A stretch of 64,000 nucleotides of DNA, from the NCBI RefSeq assembly GCF_014652855.1, contig NZ_BMZP01000002.1, forward strand, positions 186,001 to 250,000. The letters run 5' to 3'. The stretch comes from Novosphingobium pokkalii. Lineage in GTDB: Bacteria; Pseudomonadota; Alphaproteobacteria; Sphingomonadales; Sphingomonadaceae. The notes under the pieces are model-generated. The model had not been told where the DNA came from and ran no database searches. It saw nothing but the letters and a program-made list of their open reading frames with translations. This document shows positions 26,671-34,857 of the stretch, piece after piece. Position 1 is the first letter of the stretch. Each line of letters starts with the position of its first letter. The position numbers and the translations under genes were made by a program.

Positions 26671-26805
26671 GATCCATCTGCGCTTGCCCAAGAAGTCCGT
26701 CCCGCCTTTCTGCCGCCGTCCCTATGGAGGGCGAGCAAGGGCGTCAACGCCTTCGCGGCGATCGGATCGGTCGGCCGGCCCGGACCAGCCGATCAGCGCG
26801 AAGGA

Positions 26806-28395
26806 TCAGCGCGAGAGGCCGGGACGCAGCGCCAGGAACGCCTGGAGCCGCGTGCGATAGGCGGCGAGTTGCGCCGGATCGACGCGCTGGGTGCGGACGA
26901 TCTGGCCGATCGAGGCGGGATCGACCACCTGGCCGCCGCGATAGAGTTCGTAATGCAGGTGCGGCCCGGTCGAAAGGCCGGTGGAGCCGACATAGCCGAT
27001 CACCTGCCCGCGCACGACATGGCTGCCGGGCGCCACGGCGATGCGGCTCATGTGGCCATAGCCGGTGCCGATGCCGCCACCGTGATCGAGGCGGACATAT
27101 TCGCCATGGCCGCCGTGCCAGCCGGCAAAGGTGACCGTGCCGTCGCTCACCGCGTGGATCGGCGCGCCCCAGGCGGCGCCGAAATCGATGCCCGCGTGCA
27201 TCCGCACATAGCCCAGGATGGGGTGGCGCCGCCAGCCGAAGCCGGAGGTGATGTGCCCCTCCACCGGGGCGGCGAGCAGGCTGGAGGAAGCGCCTCCCAT
27301 CGTGCCTTTCATCGCCTCGGGGCTCATGAATTCGCCTTGGCTGCCCCAGCGCAGCAATTGCGCGCGCGGCTGCCCGCCCCGGCGCACCCCGGCATAGAGC
27401 AGATCGCCCATCTGCCCCTGGCCATCGGCCGCGCGCTTGTAGGACACGACCAGGTCGAATTCGTCGGTGGGGGCGATATCCTCGAACGGCAGGACCGTGT
27501 CGATCGTGCGCAGATAGTCCTGCACTGCCTGAGGGCTGGCCCCGGCGGCGCGGGCCGAGCGATAGAGGCTGCTGCCGACGATGCCGGTCAGCCGCACCGG
27601 CGCGGTATCGACCGGAATGGCACGCTGGCGCAGCGCCAGCCCGCCACCGGCGCGGACGATATCGATGGCGAGATCGAAGCGCGCGCGCACGCTCAGGGTT
27701 TCCAGCGGGCGCGGATCGAGCGGGCTGGCATGGGCGCCCAGCGTCATCTGGAAGCGCGTGCCGGGCGCGAGTTGGTCCGGAGGAAGCGCGCGCGCGATCA
27801 GGCCGGATACTTGCGCGGCGTCGCCCGGTGCCAGGCCGGAGCGTTGCAGCATGCGCGCCAGGCTGTCATTCTCGCCCAGCGTGCCGGTCATGGTGATGCT
27901 GGGCCGCTCGGGCGCGGCGGCGAGGTGGACGACGCGCGCGGTGGCGGCAAAATGGCGGCCATTGCCTCCCCCTTGCGCCAGCGGGCGGATGCCCTGCGCG
28001 GCAAATTCCTGCGCCATGCCATCGTCCAGCGGCTGGAGCGGCGCGGCTTGGAGCGGGGCGAACGATGGCCACAGCGCCAGCGCGGCAGCGGCAAGCGTGG
28101 CGCAGGTGGCGGCGCCATGCAGCCAGCGACGGCTGCCGATATCCTGCGCCAGATCGTGCACGTGCAACCAGCGCGCGGCGGCACGCTCGATGCGCAGACA
28201 GGTGGCGAGCCAGCGGCGGGCAAGGGGATGGGCCGATTGCCGCCAATCAGCCGGCGGCGAGGGGGCCGGCGGCGAGGAGGCCGGCGCCACCGGGACACGG
28301 CGCGTGCCAAAGCGCGCGGGCACAGCGCTGCGGGCGAATCCGCCGCCGCCGATCCCGCTGCTGTGGCTGCCAAACGTGTCCCGTGGGCCGTGCAC
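26806..28395 (-). CDS. M23 peptidoglycan endopeptidase with N-terminal membrane segment
   Basis: The protein has 529 residues from GTG 28395. A cytoplasmic Pro/Arg-rich N-terminus of about 90 residues precedes one membrane segment (ATCATLAAAALALWP), and an OapA/LysM-like middle region follows (TLGENDSLARMLQRSGL). The C-terminal LytM domain has the M23 metal set: His and Asp in MHAGIDFGA and HxH in GPHLHYEL. Such proteins cut cross-bridges during growth and division. It is located just upstream of, and co-directional with, the acylation operon, 135 bases away. Confidence 0.9.
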   Translation of the reverse strand: MHGPRDTFGSHSSGIGGGGFARSAVPARFGTRRVPVAPASSPPAPSPPADWRQSAHPLARRWLATCLRIERAAARWLHVHDLAQDIGSRRWLHGAATCATLAAAALALWPSFAPLQAAPLQPLDDGMAQEFAAQGIRPLAQGGGNGRHFAATARVVHLAAAPERPSITMTGTLGENDSLARMLQRSGLAPGDAAQVSGLIARALPPDQLAPGTRFQMTLGAHASPLDPRPLETLSVRARFDLAIDIVRAGGGLALRQRAIPVDTAPVRLTGIVGSSLYRSARAAGASPQAVQDYLRTIDTVLPFEDIAPTDEFDLVVSYKRAADGQGQMGDLLYAGVRRGGQPRAQLLRWGSQGEFMSPEAMKGTMGGASSSLLAAPVEGHITSGFGWRRHPILGYVRMHAGIDFGAAWGAPIHAVSDGTVTFAGWHGGHGEYVRLDHGGGIGTGYGHMSRIAVAPGSHVVRGQVIGYVGSTGLSTGPHLHYELYRGGQVVDPASIGQIVRTQRVDPAQLAAYRTRLQAFLALRPGLSR

Positions 28396-28433
28396 GCCCG
28401 CCTGATCCCTTCACCAGATGCCTTGAACCCAAC

Positions 28434-28460
28434 CCCTGATGCTGTCCTGCCGCATCAGGG
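28434..28460. other. 9-bp inverted repeat in the divergent M23/DUF3667 promoter region
   Basis: CCCTGATGC (28434-28442) is mirrored by GCATCAGGG (28452-28460) with a 9-base spacer, followed by TTAACACCCCGTAAA. It lies between two divergent genes, so an operator is more likely than a terminator. No binding protein can be named. Confidence 0.45.
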
Positions 28461-28545
28461 TTAACACCCCGTAAAGTGGCGCAGCGGGGCTTGCGGATGG
28501 CAGCGGAACGCCGCACTCTGATGCCGACGAACGGGGAAATACGCG

Positions 28546-29538
28546 ATGTCGGACAATGCGCTTGCGGTTGGCCAGGATGGCCACACGCATGAAACCACCT
28601 GCCTCAATTGCGCCACGCCGCTGGTGGGCAGCCATTGCCACGCCTGCGGCCAGGCGGCGCACGTACACCGCACGCTGGGCGCGTTTTTCCACGATCTTCT
28701 CCACGGGGTTTTCCACTTCGAGGGCCGCATCTGGCACACCCTGCCGCTGCTGGCGTGGCGACCGGGCGAACTGACCCGCCGCTATATCGACGGGCAGCGG
28801 GTGCGCTTCGTGTCGCCGCTGGCGCTGTTCCTGTTCAGCGTGTTCCTGATGTTCGCGGTGTTCCACCAGATCAGCGGCGAATGGCACTGGAACCCGGCCG
28901 TTGGCACCAATGGCAAGACGTTGGCACAGGGCCGCGCCGAAACCGAGCGCACCCTGGCCACGCTCCAGGCGCAACGCGCGCAGATGCTGAGCCGGCACGA
29001 AGACACCACCGCGATCGACGACAAGATCGATTCGCAAAAGACCGCGCTCGATATCCTGCAAAACATGGACCCCGGCGCCAGCAAGGACAGCGGCCCCCAC
29101 ATCGACAGCGACATTCCGGCCTTGGCCCATGTGATCGCCGCCTTCCGCGCCAACCCCGGCCTGGCACTCTACAAGCTGCAATCCTATGCCTACAAATACA
29201 GTTGGGCGCTGATCCCGATTTCGGTGCCGATGCTGTGGTTGCTGTTTCCGTTCAGCCGCCGCTTCCAGCTTTACGATCATACCGTGTTCGTCACCTATTC
29301 GCTGTCGTTCATGACGCTGCTGTCGGTGGTGCTGATGGTGGCGGATCGGCTGGGGCTGCCCGGGGTGAGCCTGGCGACGCTGGTGGTGCCGCCGCTGCAC
29401 ATGTTCCGCCAGGTGCGCGGCGCCTATGGCTGCGGTGTGGGCGGCGCGCTATGGCGCACGGCGGCGCTGCTGGTCTTCGCGATGATCGCCCTGCTGGTGT
29501 TTGCCGCCGTGATCCTGGCGCAGACCGGCGCGGAATAA
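28546..29538 (+). CDS. DUF3667 zinc-ribbon membrane protein
   Basis: This 330-residue protein starts with a zinc ribbon (CLNCATPLVGSHCHACGQ, four Cys at about 19-36). The DUF3667 signature LLHGVFHFEGRIWHTLPLL follows, with RYIDGQRVRFVSPLALFLF entering the first membrane segment. A soluble helical insert (residues about 120-205) precedes several more membrane helices. The family is common in sphingomonads and Bacteroidetes, and its function is unknown. A parS site lies 6 bases past its stop codon. Confidence 0.88.
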   Translation: MSDNALAVGQDGHTHETTCLNCATPLVGSHCHACGQAAHVHRTLGAFFHDLLHGVFHFEGRIWHTLPLLAWRPGELTRRYIDGQRVRFVSPLALFLFSVFLMFAVFHQISGEWHWNPAVGTNGKTLAQGRAETERTLATLQAQRAQMLSRHEDTTAIDDKIDSQKTALDILQNMDPGASKDSGPHIDSDIPALAHVIAAFRANPGLALYKLQSYAYKYSWALIPISVPMLWLLFPFSRRFQLYDHTVFVTYSLSFMTLLSVVLMVADRLGLPGVSLATLVVPPLHMFRQVRGAYGCGVGGALWRTAALLVFAMIALLVFAAVILAQTGAE

Positions 29539-29544
29539 GGGGCT

Positions 29545-29560
29545 TGTTTCACGTGAAACG
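29545..29560. other. parS centromere site 1
   Basis: The 16-mer TGTTTCACGTGAAACG matches the universal bacterial parS consensus (ending in A) at 15 of 16 bases and is a perfect 14-base palindrome in its core. It lies in the intergenic space between the DUF3667 gene and ghrA. ParB binds this sequence to nucleate the partition complex. An identical copy is at 57651-57666. Confidence 0.88.
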
Positions 29561-29602
29561 CCCGCAGCGAAAGCATTGAGCGGCGGAAAGGAGCGACAAA
29601 GC

Positions 29603-30559
29603 GTGCCCATCCTCTTCCTCGCCGATCTGACGCCGGCGGCCTTGGCCACCTGGACCAGCGCCTTGCAGGAAGCGCTGGGCGACGAGCCGGTCGTGACCTG
29701 GACCGGAGACGCGGCGAGCGCGCCCGCGCCGGATGTTCTGGCCGATGTGGAGGTCGCCGTGGCGGCCAATCCCCGCCCCGGTTGCCTGGCGCGCCTCCCC
29801 GGCCTGCGCTTCATCCAGAGCGCCTGGGCCGGGGTGGACAGCCTGTTGGCCGACAGCACGCTGCCACAGGTGCCGCTGGCGCGGTTGATCGATCCACAGC
29901 TTTCCAGCGACATGGCCGAGGCCGTGCTCGGCCATGTCCTGATACTGCATCGCCAGGTGCCCGCCTATCGCGCGCAACAGGCCCTGGCGCAGTGGGCGCC
30001 GCTGCCCCAGCCGCGCCTGGCCGAGCGCCGCGTGGGCATTCTTGGCATGGGCGCGATGGGCCAGGCCAGCGCGGCACTGCTGGCGCGGACCGGCTTTGCT
30101 GTGACCGGCTGGAGCCGCAGCGGGCGCGGTGCCATGCCGGGCGTGCCGGTGGCAGGCGGCGCGGAGGGATTGGAGCGGGTGCTGGCCCAGGCCGATATCC
30201 TGGTCAACCTGCTGCCGCTGACCGTGCAGACGCGAGGGCTGCTCGATGCCCGCGCGCTGGCCCGCCTGCCGCGCGGCGCCGGGCTGGTCAACGCCGGGCG
30301 CGGCGACCATGTCGTGCTGCCCGATCTGCTCGCCGCGCTCGATACGGGTCAGGTCTCGCACGCCGTGCTCGACGTCTTCGCGGCAGAGCCGCTGCCGCCC
30401 GACGATCCGCTGTGGCGCCGCGTTGACGTCACCATCACGCCGCACGTGGCCGCACCCACCGATCCCGGTTCCGCCGCCCGCGCCATGGCCGCCAACATCG
30501 CCCGCTGGCGTGCCGGGCAGCCGGTGGCGGGTCTGGTGGACCGGGCGCAAGGGTATTGA
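29603..30559 (+). CDS. ghrA: Glyoxylate/hydroxypyruvate reductase A family D-2-hydroxyacid dehydrogenase
   Basis: The protein has 318 residues from GTG 29603, which has GGAAAGGAG upstream; TTG 29576 opens the frame earlier but lacks a site. The NAD(P)-binding Rossmann motif VGILGMGAMGQASAALL is near residue 145. The substrate Arg/Glu/His triad region of the family is present (GLVNAGRGDHVV, and the His in TITPHVAAPT). GhrA enzymes reduce glyoxylate and hydroxypyruvate with NADPH in the cytosol. It is followed 12 bases later by the YoaK-like gene. Confidence 0.88.
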   Translation: MPILFLADLTPAALATWTSALQEALGDEPVVTWTGDAASAPAPDVLADVEVAVAANPRPGCLARLPGLRFIQSAWAGVDSLLADSTLPQVPLARLIDPQLSSDMAEAVLGHVLILHRQVPAYRAQQALAQWAPLPQPRLAERRVGILGMGAMGQASAALLARTGFAVTGWSRSGRGAMPGVPVAGGAEGLERVLAQADILVNLLPLTVQTRGLLDARALARLPRGAGLVNAGRGDHVVLPDLLAALDTGQVSHAVLDVFAAEPLPPDDPLWRRVDVTITPHVAAPTDPGSAARAMAANIARWRAGQPVAGLVDRAQGY

Positions 30560-30571
30560 GAGGGCGCTGCG

Positions 30572-31222
30572 ATGGACAATCTCGACCGATCCCGCCGCCG
30601 CTTTGCCATGGCCCTGGCCGCCATGGCCGGATTCGTCGATGCCGTCGGCTTCCTTTCGGCCGATGGCTATTTCGTCTCGTTCATGTCGGGCAACACCACT
30701 CGGCTGGGCGTGGCGCTGGGCACGGATGTGCCGCGTGCGCTGGTGCCGGCGCTGTTGATCGCGGGGTTCGTCAGTGGCGTCACGCTGGGCGCGCTGGTGG
30801 CCCTGCGCGCCGGGGCGCGGCGCAAGCCGGCGGTGCTGGGTCTGGTCACGCTCGCCCTGCTCGGCGCCGCCCTGGCCCGCGTTGCCGGGCTGCATGAAGC
30901 CATGCTGGCAGGCCTGGTGCTGGCGATGGGCGTGCTCAACAACACGTTCCTGCGCGATGGCGAAGTGGCCGTGGGGCTGACCTACATGACCGGGGCGCTG
31001 GTCAAGCTGGGGCAGGGGCTGGCGCGGCAACTGGCCGGGATGAGCCGGCAGCGCGGGGGCGGGGAATGGCGCTCCTGGGCCTTGCTCTGGGCCGGGCTGC
31101 TCGCCGGCGCCGTGCTTGGTGCGTTCCTTCAGGATCGCCTGCCGCTCGGCTGCCTGTGGATCGCCACCGGGTGGGCAGCGCTGATGGCCACGCTCGGCCT
31201 TACCCTTCCGGCGGAAGCCTGA
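30572..31222 (+). CDS. YoaK/DUF1275-family membrane protein
   Basis: This 216-residue protein has about six membrane helices and the DUF1275 hallmark near the N-terminus: AGFVDAVGFLSADGYFVSFMSGNTT. It is presumed to be a transporter or channel of unknown substrate. It follows ghrA by 12 bases and its 3' end overlaps the convergent DUF167 gene by 23 bases. Confidence 0.88.
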   Translation: MDNLDRSRRRFAMALAAMAGFVDAVGFLSADGYFVSFMSGNTTRLGVALGTDVPRALVPALLIAGFVSGVTLGALVALRAGARRKPAVLGLVTLALLGAALARVAGLHEAMLAGLVLAMGVLNNTFLRDGEVAVGLTYMTGALVKLGQGLARQLAGMSRQRGGGEWRSWALLWAGLLAGAVLGAFLQDRLPLGCLWIATGWAALMATLGLTLPAEA

Positions 31223-31535
31223 GCAGCTTTTCGCGCGAAGTTGCGCCGCGCAACAGGTCCACGCGCGAGGCGGCGACGCCCAGGGCCTGCGCCACCAGCG
31301 CGATCACGGCCGCGGTGGCCTTGCCGTCTTCCGGCTTGGCGCGCACTTTCACCTGCACCCGGCCCTGCTCGATCGCCACGCCTTCGGCCCGCGCGCCGGG
31401 GGTGACGCGCACGGCCAGCCGGCTCTCGGCATCGGCCAGGGCGCGCAGGGCCGCGGCCGGCGGCAGTTCAACCTTGGGCCGCGCCACCGCAAGCCTGCGC
31501 CACGGCAGCGGCATGGGCCGCGCCATTGTCCACAT
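31200..31535 (-). CDS. DUF167/YggU-family protein
   Basis: The protein has 111 residues if it starts at ATG 31535. The DUF167 core is clear: RLAVRVTPGARAEGV, VQVKVRAKPEDGKAT and LGVAASRVDLLRGATSREKLLRL. The 5' end overlaps the carbonic-anhydrase 3' end by 68 bases; a GTG inside would shorten the protein to about 94 residues, so the start is uncertain. It is co-directional with the gamma-carbonic anhydrase gene and hemB. Function is unknown. Confidence 0.82.
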   Translation of the reverse strand: MWTMARPMPLPWRRLAVARPKVELPPAAALRALADAESRLAVRVTPGARAEGVAIEQGRVQVKVRAKPEDGKATAAVIALVAQALGVAASRVDLLRGATSREKLLRLPPEG

Positions 31536-32046
31536 AGTGCGCCACGCCGCGCTGCATCTCGGCCAGGGCGGCGTCGGTCAGCTCGCGCATGAAGGCAGCG
31601 GGCCGGCCGCTCCACAACTGGCGCGCCGGGATGCACTTGCCCGGCGTGAGCATGGCCCCGGCAGCCAGCATGGCATCGCTTTCGATCACCGCGCCGTCCA
31701 TCACGATGGTGCCCAGCCCCACGAAGGCGCGATCGTGCAGCGTGCAGCCGTGGACCATGGCCATATGGCCGATCAGCACGTCTTCCCCGATCAGCGTGGG
31801 ATAGCCTTCTGGGCGACCCGGCTTGGGGCTGTCGCAGTGAATCACCGTGCCATCCTGCACGTTGCTGCGCGCGCCGATCACCACGCGGTTGACGTCGGCC
31901 CGGATCACGCAGTTGTACCAGATGGATACGCCCGCGGCGATGGTGACGTCACCCACGATGCGGCACCCCGGGGCGATGAACGCGCTGGGATGGATCTGCG
32001 GCGCCTTGCCATGCAGCGGCAGGATGGTGACGTCAGGGCGCGTCAT
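31468..32046 (-). CDS. Gamma-class carbonic anhydrase/acyltransferase-like left-handed beta-helix protein
   Basis: The protein has 192 residues from ATG 32046. It has hexapeptide-repeat left-handed beta-helix periodicity, and the gamma-CA metal-ligand His residues appear in DGTVIHCD, LIGHMAMVHGCTL. Such proteins coordinate zinc at trimer interfaces, and many act as carbonic anhydrases or remain of unknown activity (YrdA/PaaY-like). It starts 4 bases after the hemB stop, so it is co-transcribed with hemB. Confidence 0.88.
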   Translation of the reverse strand: MTRPDVTILPLHGKAPQIHPSAFIAPGCRIVGDVTIAAGVSIWYNCVIRADVNRVVIGARSNVQDGTVIHCDSPKPGRPEGYPTLIGEDVLIGHMAMVHGCTLHDRAFVGLGTIVMDGAVIESDAMLAAGAMLTPGKCIPARQLWSGRPAAFMRELTDAALAEMQRGVAHYVDNGAAHAAAVAQACGGAAQG

Positions 32047-32050
32047 CGCC

Positions 32051-33046
32051 TCAGGCCCCCAGCAACCGCGCGGCATGCGCGGCATGATAGGTCAGCACGC
32101 CCGAGCAGCCCGCGCGTTTGAACGCCAGCAGGGTTTCCAGCACCAGGGCATCGCGTTCGCCCGCGCCAGCGGCCACGGCGGCCTCGATCATCGCGTATTC
32201 GCCGCTCACCTGATAGGCGAAGACCGGCACGCCAAAGGCTTCCTTCACGCGCACGGCAATGTCGAGATAAGGCAGGCCGGGCTTGACCATCACGCTGTCG
32301 GCGCCTTCGGCCAGGTCCAGTTCCACCTCGCGCAGCGCTTCCTCGGCATTGCCGGGGTCCATCTGGTAGGTCTTCTTGTCGCCCTTCAGCAACCCGCGCG
32401 AGCCCACCGCATCGCGGAACGGGCCATAGAAGGCCGAGGCATATTTGGCGGCATAGGACATGATCTGGACATTGGCATGCCCGTCGCGCTCCAGCGCGTC
32501 GCGGATCGCGCCGACGCGGCCGTCCATCATGTCGGACGGGGCGATGATGTCGGCACCGGCGGCCGCCTGGTTGAGGCTTTGCCCCACCAGCACGTCCACC
32601 GTGGCGTCGTTCTCAACATAGCCGGCGGTGTTGACCAGCCCGTCCTGGCCGTGGCTGGTATAGGGATCGAGCGCCACGTCGGTGAGAATGCCGATGGCAT
32701 CGCCGCAGGCATCGCGGATCGCCTTGATCGCGCGGCACATCAGGTTGTCGGGATTGAGCGCCTCGCGCCCGTCGTCGCTGCGCCGCTCGGCCTGCGTGTT
32801 GGGAAACAGCGCCAGGCAGGGAATGCCCAGGTCCACCGCCTCGCGCGCCCGCGCCACGATGCCATCGACCGACCAGCGCGACACGCCGGGCAGCGAGGCG
32901 ATCGGCTGCTCCACGCCGCTGCCTTCGGTCACGAACAATGGCCAGATCAGATCGGCCGGAGTGATCAGCACCTCACGGTGCAGGGCGCGGCTCCAGGCAG
33001 TGGCACGGGTGCGACGCAGGCGGGCTTGGGGATAGCTGGCGATCAT
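32051..33046 (-). CDS. hemB: Delta-aminolevulinic acid dehydratase (porphobilinogen synthase)
   Basis: The protein has 331 residues from ATG 33046. It condenses two 5-aminolevulinate molecules to porphobilinogen in heme synthesis. The two Schiff-base lysines are present (MSYAAKYAS and SVMVKPGLPY). The metal-site segment DVALDPYTSHGQDG lacks the Cys triad of zinc enzymes and matches the Asp-rich, Mg-dependent type known from Bradyrhizobium and plants. It is the first gene of a hemB-carbonic anhydrase-DUF167 unit. Confidence 0.96.
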   Translation of the reverse strand: MIASYPQARLRRTRATAWSRALHREVLITPADLIWPLFVTEGSGVEQPIASLPGVSRWSVDGIVARAREAVDLGIPCLALFPNTQAERRSDDGREALNPDNLMCRAIKAIRDACGDAIGILTDVALDPYTSHGQDGLVNTAGYVENDATVDVLVGQSLNQAAAGADIIAPSDMMDGRVGAIRDALERDGHANVQIMSYAAKYASAFYGPFRDAVGSRGLLKGDKKTYQMDPGNAEEALREVELDLAEGADSVMVKPGLPYLDIAVRVKEAFGVPVFAYQVSGEYAMIEAAVAAGAGERDALVLETLLAFKRAGCSGVLTYHAAHAARLLGA

Positions 33047-33115
33047 GCCGCCATGGTTAGGCCGATGACCGCCAGGGGGCAACGGGACAGTTTGTCCGCC
33101 TTCAGGCCCCGTTGT

Positions 33116-33655
33116 TCAGGCTTCGTTGGTGCAGAGCGCGCCGCCTTCGGCCACGGCATAGGCGCGCACCGTGGATGGCGTGATCCGGTAATCGGGCCGG
33201 CGTGCGGCATAGAGGCGGTGGCGGGCAATGCGGGCAATGCTGACGCGATCGCCCTGGTTGCCGCCGAGCACGTGATAGGCGGCTTCGTCCTGCGCCACGC
33301 AGAACCCGACGTGGCCGCCGCCGCTGCGGTGAAACACCAGCACGTCGCCCAGCATCGGCTGCGCCACGCCGGTGCCGAACCTGGCCCAGTTGAGCGCCCA
33401 GAGCGGCGCGGGGGGAACCGGCTTGCCAGCCCGCTGCGCCACCAGCGCCACGAACAGGCCGCACCAGGCGGTGCTGTCGGCGCGATAGGCGCGGGCGATG
33501 TCGCCGCCCAGTTCGGCGGCCCATTGCAGGATCGCGGGATTGCTGGCCGGGCCGGGTACTTCGGCGGTGTCGAGCAGGGCCAATCCTTCACGCATCATGC
33601 GGGGCAGGGGGTGCAGATCGGCCAGCCAGCGGTAGGCGGCAGGGATGGCAGGCAT
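33116..33655 (-). CDS. TIGR02594-like Cys-His wall hydrolase-type protein
   Basis: The protein has 179 residues from ATG 33655, preceded by GCGAGG; the frame extends further upstream without a site. The NlpC/P60-CHAP-like catalytic pair is visible: Cys in STAWCGLFVALVAQRAG (about residue 65) and His in GGGHVGFCVAQDEA (about 105). Phage-derived TIGR02594 proteins and endolysin relatives share this layout. No signal peptide is seen, so export or a prophage origin is unclear. It is divergent from a SleB hydrolase. Confidence 0.72.
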   Translation of the reverse strand: MPAIPAAYRWLADLHPLPRMMREGLALLDTAEVPGPASNPAILQWAAELGGDIARAYRADSTAWCGLFVALVAQRAGKPVPPAPLWALNWARFGTGVAQPMLGDVLVFHRSGGGHVGFCVAQDEAAYHVLGGNQGDRVSIARIARHRLYAARRPDYRITPSTVRAYAVAEGGALCTNEA

Positions 33656-33962
33656 GACGGAAACCTCGCGGCAGGGGGACGGTGCCCTTGCCTGCGCCGG
33701 TTCGTTCCGGGCTTGAATCGTCGATGAATGGCGCGCGCAGACTGGCGCAGACACCCGGCGCATGGGCGCAACATGATTGACACAGAGCGCCGCAGCGGCC
33801 ACGGGGGGCGCCTTCGTTCAGCCGACCAGCCGGGGGGAGGGGTCAATCCGGGCCCGGGGCCCTTGCTGGTGGCGAGACGTGGGGAAGCCCGCACACGCTT
33901 TTCGATTTGGGTTTTTATCGCGTGTGTGACCTGGCGACCTTGCGCCCGTGTGATGCCCAGGA
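33656..33962. promoter_or_regulatory. Divergent intergenic region between two wall-hydrolase genes
   Basis: No credible gene was found in these 307 bases. A 7-bp inverted repeat (CACACGC 33892-33898 with GCGTGTG 33920-33926) brackets an AT-rich stretch (TTTTCGATTTGGGTTTTTAT) just upstream of the SleB gene and may be its promoter/operator. The left part is GC-rich and unstructured to the eye. Confidence 0.35.
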
Positions 33963-34529
33963 ATGTCCAAAAGTACCATCGGCAAAATAGCTTGTGTTCT
34001 TTCCGCAGCCGCCGTTCTGGCCGCGCTGCAAATGTCCGCACCCGCCGTTGCGGCCAACCAGCCTCTTTCCCAGTCCGCGATCACGCTGCCCGCTCTGGCC
34101 CCCGACACGGCCCAGCAGACCGAGGCCGAATCGCCCGCTGACGCCGCCACTCTGGCGCCCACCACTGCACCTGTCGACCAAGCCCAGGTGGAATGCATGG
34201 CCAAGGTCATCGTTCACGAAGCCGGCAACCAGCCCCGTCGCGGCCGCGCCGCCGTGGCCCAGGTGATCAAGGCCCGCACCCAGGACCCGCGCTTTGCCAC
34301 CAAGCCCTGCGCCGTGGTGCGCCAGCCCGGCCAGTTCTTCGACGTAGACGCCTACAACCCGCCGCGCGACACTGACCAATGGCGCGAAGCCGTTGCCATC
34401 GCCACGCAGGTCATCAACGGCCAAGGCGACAATCCGGTTCCCGGCGCGCTGTTCTTCCACGCGGTAAGCAGCCCGATGAAGGGCCGCACCAAAGTGGCCC
34501 GCATCGAAGGGCACGTGTTCTACCGGTAA
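33963..34529 (+). CDS. Exported SleB-type cell wall hydrolase
   Basis: The 188-residue protein has a signal peptide (ACVLSAAAVLAALQMSAPAVA), then a Thr/Pro/Ala-rich spacer to about residue 70, then the Hydrolase_2/SleB domain (ECMAKVIVHEAGNQPRRG, the catalytic-type Glu in VHEAGN, and the end ALFFHAVSS and GHVFYR). The family cuts the peptidoglycan glycan strand. A second member lies at 59937-60608 with the same terminal FHA and GHVFYR pattern. It is followed by a very strong terminator. Confidence 0.85.
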   Translation: MSKSTIGKIACVLSAAAVLAALQMSAPAVAANQPLSQSAITLPALAPDTAQQTEAESPADAATLAPTTAPVDQAQVECMAKVIVHEAGNQPRRGRAAVAQVIKARTQDPRFATKPCAVVRQPGQFFDVDAYNPPRDTDQWREAVAIATQVINGQGDNPVPGALFFHAVSSPMKGRTKVARIEGHVFYR

Positions 34530-34580
34530 GGTATCGCGGCCCGGCTGCACCGCGGCCGAGGTTTCGCCCCTGGCGGGAAT

Positions 34581-34625
34581 ATAAAGAAAGCGCAGAAGCG
34601 ACGGTCGCTTCTGCGCTTTCTTTAT
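34581..34625. terminator. Perfect 20-bp stem terminator after the SleB gene
   Basis: The arms 34581-34600 and 34606-34625 are perfect complements (20 bp) with a 5-base loop. The outer part is A/T-rich (ATAAAGAAAG and CTTTCTTTAT) and the inner part GC-rich, so it can work on both strands. It is 51 bases past the SleB stop. Confidence 0.85.
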
Positions 34626-34801
34626 GCGCGCATGGGTGCGCGTTGTTGCCAATCTGGGCAGGGATGAGCGCCCCTATGGCGTTTGCCCAGCATGCGGCCT
34701 CAGGATCGCCAAGCTGATAGAATCATGGCTAGGGCCGGGCTGGCATTCCTTGGGCAGCATGACCCTGGCAGCCCAAGCGATGCATCACCTCCCTGCAAAC
34801 A

Positions 34802-34833
34802 GAAAGGGCCCGGTCTTTCGACCGAGCCCTTTC
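34802..34833 (-). terminator. Terminator of TonB-dependent receptor gene 1
   Basis: A 14-bp stem with one mismatch (34802-34815 with 34820-34833) and a TTTC-type loop sits 24 bases past the receptor stop. Read on the minus strand the stem ends in CCCTTTC followed by TGTTTGC, a moderately U-rich tail. Confidence 0.7.
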
Positions 34834-34857
34834 CGTCAATCAACGACTTCTGACCGA

